DNA from: Theristus sp. LFF4_11
Taxonomy: Eukaryota > Nematoda > Chromadorea > Monhysterida > Xyalidae
Assembly (NCBI GenBank): GCA_030248135.1
Contig: JASANC010002039.1
Coordinates: 62,001 to 126,000, forward strand
Direction: 5' to 3'
Length of the DNA: 64,000 nucleotides
The position numbers were made by a program, and so were the translations under genes. The notes beneath the pieces were generated by a model. The model ran no database searches. It worked only from the letters and a program-made list of their open reading frames with translations, and was not told the DNA's origin. Below are positions 59,625 through 64,000 of this stretch, piece by piece (the first letter of the stretch is position 1; every line of letters starts with the position of its first letter).

Positions 59625-62600
59625 ATGACGGACATGATGGCGCAGATGTTGGATGAGCTGATGGGCAAAGATCGAAATACAGCGCCCGACGAACGAAAAG
59701 TGGTAGAATTAGATTGCAATTCTTTTAGATTTGGTTCACCAACGATTAAAGCAAGCTGAGCGGTCAGTTATTTTTGTTCATTCATGAAAATTGGCTTTTT
59801 CATCGCACCCGTTCCGGAAACTGGCAAATACTGCCCCCGGCCCCGAGCCAAATATACCCTCCACGGATGGATCAGAAGGGAGCAGACCATCAGATTTTCA
59901 AGTGGTTACTTTAAGTTTCTCCACGCTCGACAGAAGCCCAACAAAAGACAGAAACTCAAAAATGTCCACTCGTTTCTTTTGCAGGAACTGCGGTTTGACG
60001 ATCCGAATGTTTGCAAAAATTTTCTCGTCGGTTTTTGTCCGCACGAATTGTTTACGAATACAAAAGTGGACATGGGTATGGTATTATGGGTTTGTTTTTT
60101 GTCAACTATTGCTGTTTTGATCTATTGTCCGTTGATTTGAAACAACAAGTGGATGCTGCGTGTGTATAAACACTAGGGATGGCACGGAAAACGGCAACCG
60201 TTTTTTGTCATCCCTAATACAGGTCCCTGCAAGGGCACACACGACGTGAAGTACCGTCAGCAATATCGAGAAAGCTCGAGGTTTGAAAAACTCGGTTACG
60301 AGGCAGAATTCGAGTCCATACTGACTCGACTACGGAATGACATGGACCGAAAAATTGCAAAGAACAACGATCGACTGAAATTGACGCAGCCAGAGGGAGC
60401 GGTAAGGATGCATCTCCACATTGAATTTTGTGTTGAATTTCTATTCTGTGCCACAATTCAGAACAAGTCTCTGACGCGTGCAGTGGAAAGTTGATGTGAT
60501 CTGTGCTGTTGGCAGTCAACAGTCAAGACAAACAAGCAATTAAACCAGTCCAACCAGCACTATTTTCAAAAGGACTGTTTGAATAAATTTAGTGGGCGAG
60601 CTGTATAATCTTTTGATTCTTTGCGTTTCAAGGCGAATGACTTGCGCAAAGATCGCGCGATCGTTCGTGTGAACGAGCTGGAGAAGAAAATCAACGAATG
60701 CATCATGAAAGCAGAGGAGTTGGGCGCTGTGGGCCGCGTGCAGGAGGCGCAGGCGGCGTCGAAGGAGGCCGATCAGTACCGAGTCGAAAAGATGAATGCC
60801 GAAACGGTGTCGTTCACTGATTTGACTACACATTGTTGTTCCGGTTCGGTTTTTTTGCAATTCCAAAATGTTTCACGTCAGGTTCTACAATCGATCCTGA
60901 ACGACGACGGCGCTGGACCGGGCGGCAAACCGATGGAGGTGAGTTTTCTCGGCAGGCGGCCGGCTGACTGAATGATTGTCTCATTCTTTGTTCTGCACGA
61001 CTGGTTTGTTTGGAACCGATTTGTTCGGTCTGACGAGCGACTGACTGTTTCGGTCTGTCCAACCTTCGTTGATCTGTTTGCCAGGTGTGCCCAGTGTGCG
61101 GCTGTTTTCTGATTGTCGGCGACGCTCAATGTCGTGTGGATGAACATTTGAGTGGAAAACTGCACACCGGATTCGCCAAGATTCGAGCGACACTCGATGA
61201 AATTGATGTGAGCGAACGGCATTTTTCCCTACTGGGATTTTTTTCAAGACGTCTTAGGTGTCTATGGACTCCTAAACTGAAATTTTAAGGTATCCAGCTA
61301 ATAAATTTGGTATCTGAAGACAAAACTGCCTTGAGATGGCTGTCATTCAGGTGTCTCTGACACCTATTTAGGTGTAAAAAACTTGTTTCTCCGTAACTGT
61401 TTTTATTTCTCACTCTTCCAAATTTCCATTCTGCGCCATTTTTTCTAGCGACGGCGAGAGGAGCGACGCAAAAAGTTGAAGGAGGAATCGAGAAGCACGA
61501 GCAGAAAACGCACTCGTTCTCGCTCACGGTTGGCTGTTCTCCCATTTTTGCAGTTGCACTTCTGACCTCACTCAATTGTTGCCGTTTCCACTCGGTGGTG
61601 TGGCTAGGAAGGGTGGAGGTGAATTAGACGAATGGGATTTTTTCAGTGATAAACACCGAAGTAGTGGCAGCCGTGATCGTAGTCGGGATCGACGGAAGAG
61701 GTTGGTCGAATGAAGGTGGCATCTGAACATTGAACTAGCAACAGTCATACTATATTTTTTCTGAATACGCTCTTTTTGATTTTTAATTGTATAAGTTCCG
61801 TGTACGGGAAAGTTCTGAATGGGGTTGGCAGAAACCGTTTTTTTAAATCCAAGGGAATACCGGGTTTTCCGGATTTTTCCGAAAAAAACGGGGAACTGTA
61901 GAGGTGAAATAAACAGAACATTTAGACATTTCGGTTTGAAGACAAAGTTTTTGTGCAAAAATATTAAATTTACGACAACACAAGGCCAGAAAAAGAAAAA
62001 AACGACGGTTTGTTCTAAAAAAATTTATATTTTATTATTCGACAAAAAAACGCGGTTTCACAATTACATCTGCTCATTTTGACTTTGAAAACGAAAAACA
62101 AATGGTTTTGGCTTCACACATAAATTCGGGAATCGGGACACACGAAACAACGGATAAGGTCAGTGAAGAAAACTGATACACAAAGCACAAACGGAATACA
62201 AACGCAATGTCAAGATGAGATATAACAAAATGAAAAAAAAGAAGATTCATTGTATCTCTCTCTGCAAGTTGGGCGTGGTCGCAGTCCATTTGATTCCCCC
62301 GAAACATTGCTTTCTTGCAAAACTAGAACAAAAAACGTCGCATTGAAAATTTTGAAAAAAAACTTGAAGAAAACCTGAAAACCCGTTTTTTCATGTTTTT
62401 TCAGGTAACAAAAATTTGCCTGAGGAAAAAACCGGGAAAAATTTCTTTTTGGAAGGAAAAAGGAAAAAACCCTAGTTCTGTCTGACATGATGATACCGGT
62501 CAACATCTGAGCATTTCATTCTTCAACATCCAAACCTTCAAACTCAGATAAGCTGGATAAAAACAAACAAATTCTTCCATCAGCCGCGAACGCAGCAGTC

Positions 62601-63760
62601 GCCACAGCGAGTCATCGTCACGACGCAGTGACCGCGACAAGGATAAGGACCGCGACAAGGACAAGGACCGCGACAAGGATCGCCGATCGTCGGCGTCGCG
62701 TCATCGGAGTCGATCTCGTGACAAGGATCGCGATCGTGACAAGAAGTCCAGCAGCGGACGGGGCGACTCAAAGTCCGGCGGCGGTTCTTCGCATCACAGC
62801 ACCAGCAGAAAGGACAAGGATAGCAAGGACCGCGATAAGGACAAGAAGGACAGCAAGGACCGCGATAAGGACAAGAAGGACAGCAAGGACCGCGATAAGG
62901 ACAAGGACCGCGATAAGGACAAGGACCGCGATAAGGACAAGAAGGACCGCGACAAGGACAAGGCCAGCAGCAAAAAGGATGGCGACCGCCGGGCCAGTCG
63001 AGACGGCGAGACGATGGAGGATCGCGAACCGGAGAGCAAGCGGCGTCGGTCGAAGTCGCCGGACGCGATCGAGACAGCGGACGGGCAGCAGCAGCAGAAC
63101 GGCGAGTCCGATGACGCGTCGGCGGTGACTGCGACCGTTTTAGCGGGCAACACACCGCGGCTGGCGGGCTGGCCGACGGGCAGCTCTGGCGCGCTGAAAG
63201 CAGCTGACGGTGGTGGTGATACTGTTGCTGCGGATGACGCAGAGCATCAGAAACGAGGTATTACTGCCAGTGAGCAGAGCGCAAATGGTGATACCGAGAA
63301 ACGAGGTGAGTTTGCCAGTGTTCTATCGTGTTTCTCATGTTCTTCTCTCTCAATACGTGCATTTTTGAGCATACACACGCTCTGATCTCTGCTGATGCGG
63401 TTGGTGTGTGACGCTTAGAAAGGGGCGAGAGGTGAGCGGCAAAGTTCACGTCATAAACATTCTGTAATTCGAGAGAAAGAATATATTTGGTCGCGCAATT
63501 GTCGTCCGAAATTGAACCAGCGACGGTATCGAGGTTTGAACCATGGTCGATCAATAAACCTTTAACGCACCAAAAAGAACTCAATGAAAAGCGTGTTTTT
63601 GCTAGTTTGGCGGTGCAGTTTACCGCGGTTAATGAAGCCATTGAGCGTTTCTAGTACAAACGTAATTCTGCAGTGGGTTTCCAGTTTTCATGAAATGCGT
63701 TTTGTTGCAGAATCGGACGAGCCAACGTCGATGAACGACGCGACCAACGAAACTGCTTGA
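59625..63760 (+). CDS. luc7l3: LUC7-like 3 (LUC7L3/CROP-type) U1 snRNP splicing factor, 10 exons, 534 aa
   Basis: A nuclear U1 snRNP-associated protein that helps select 5' splice sites. Exons: 59625-59699, 59985-60075, 60223-60401, 60633-60806, 60882-60938, 61085-61207, 61449-61528, 61647-61700, 62584-63305, 63711-63760; all junctions are in phase. The start, with QMLDELMGKDRNTAPDE, matches LUC7L3 rather than LUC7L/L2. The first zinc finger is CCCH (VCKNFLVGFCPHELF, then CKGTHDVKYRQQY). A coiled region follows (NELEKKINECIMKAEELG). The second, C2H2-like finger is VCPVCGCFLIVGDAQC...DEHLSGKLHTGFAKIRA. The C-terminus is basic, with RS then long RD/KD dipeptides, and ends in an acidic tail, ESDEPTSMNDATNETA. 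The gene symbol is assigned by domain similarity. Confidence 0.94.
62629..62965 (+). repeat. In-frame RD/KD-coding repeat
   Basis: Tandem and near-tandem copies of the 12-18 base unit GACCGCGATAAGGACAAG encode DRDKDK-type dipeptides in LUC7L3. A longer unit of 36 bases (with AAGGACAGCAAG) is repeated three times. Codon usage is nearly identical between units, which points to recent slippage rather than selection on protein alone. Confidence 0.8.
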
Positions 63761-64000
63761 GACCGTTGGCTACCATTCATTTCATTTTTTACTGTATTGG
63801 AAAAAAGCAATTTTGAATTCGTTCATCTGCTGGCAAGGTTGGTGACGAATGGGTGTGGAATTGGAATTTGTTGATCGAATGACATTTTCAGTGTTTCTTT
63901 TTTAACTCGACGATCTGAGTGTGATCAGCAGGAGAGATGATTGAGCGACATTGGATGCTCGTTGTGGTTAGTGTTGGTTTTTTTCTGTACTGACTTCTCT
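63761..64000. other. 3' flank of the LUC7L3 gene
   Basis: No further exon seen. No canonical AATAAA was found within the remaining 240 bases, so the poly(A) site is either non-canonical or beyond the window. Confidence 0.4.

Noticed and set aside
62580..63155. Minus-strand frames rich in Arg/Ser/Pro opposite LUC7L3
   Set aside because: They mirror the RD/KD repeat, and the plus-strand exon is in phase with nine other LUC7L3 exons.

Overview
This is eukaryotic genomic DNA, most likely from a nematode. Four things point there: a secreted protein with two DB modules (a cysteine-rich domain best known from nematodes), small phase-consistent exons with tttcag/tttag-type acceptors, a PDZ-RhoGEF with the PDZ-RGSL-C1-DH-PH order of Caenorhabditis RHGF-1, and a DEG/ENaC channel. 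The species cannot be named from sequence alone. The genome is rich in transposons and repeats, and most open frames here are chance.

Layout. (1) 1-1148, minus: the first three exons of an unrecognised Ala/His/Gln-rich protein that runs off the left edge. (2) 1.15-16 kb: essentially gene-free, with foldback elements, MITEs and one doubtful exon. (3) 16.1-36.8 kb, minus: a 29-exon PDZ-RhoGEF (RHGF-1/ARHGEF11/12 type) that I could assemble with matching splice phase at nearly every junction. It has PDZ, RGS-like, C1, DH and PH domains and ends in a long polyglutamine tail. Its introns hold SINEs, several MITE families, a minisatellite and an 800-bp element with 130-bp inverted ends. (4) 36.8-47.6 kb: intergenic, with a mariner-like element, a nested MITE and a possible two-exon minigene. 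(5) 47.7-50.2 kb, plus: a complete nine-exon DEG/ENaC channel. (6) 50.2-52.8 kb, minus: a complete eleven-exon UDP-glycosyltransferase, tail-to-tail with the channel. (7) 53.3-55.7 kb, minus: a seven-exon secreted double-DB protein. (8) 55.7-59.6 kb: intergenic, AT-rich, with foldback elements. (9) 59.6-63.8 kb, plus: a complete ten-exon LUC7L3-type U1 snRNP-associated splicing factor.

The genes do not form one pathway. The RhoGEF would link G12/13-type G protein signalling to Rho; the channel is a membrane sodium channel subunit; the UGT is an ER glycosyltransferase; LUC7L3 acts in 5' splice-site choice. The most unusual feature is at the last exon of the RhoGEF. A 20-bp tandem repeat there multiplies the 3' splice site seven or more times, and because 20 is not a multiple of 3, acceptor choice switches the C-terminus between polyGln, polyThr and a short truncated form. 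A second theme is that transposon copies repeatedly end within a few to about 30 bases of splice donors.

All exon models were made by eye from reading frame, GT/AG (one GC) signals and phase matching. They were not tested against transcripts or databases.
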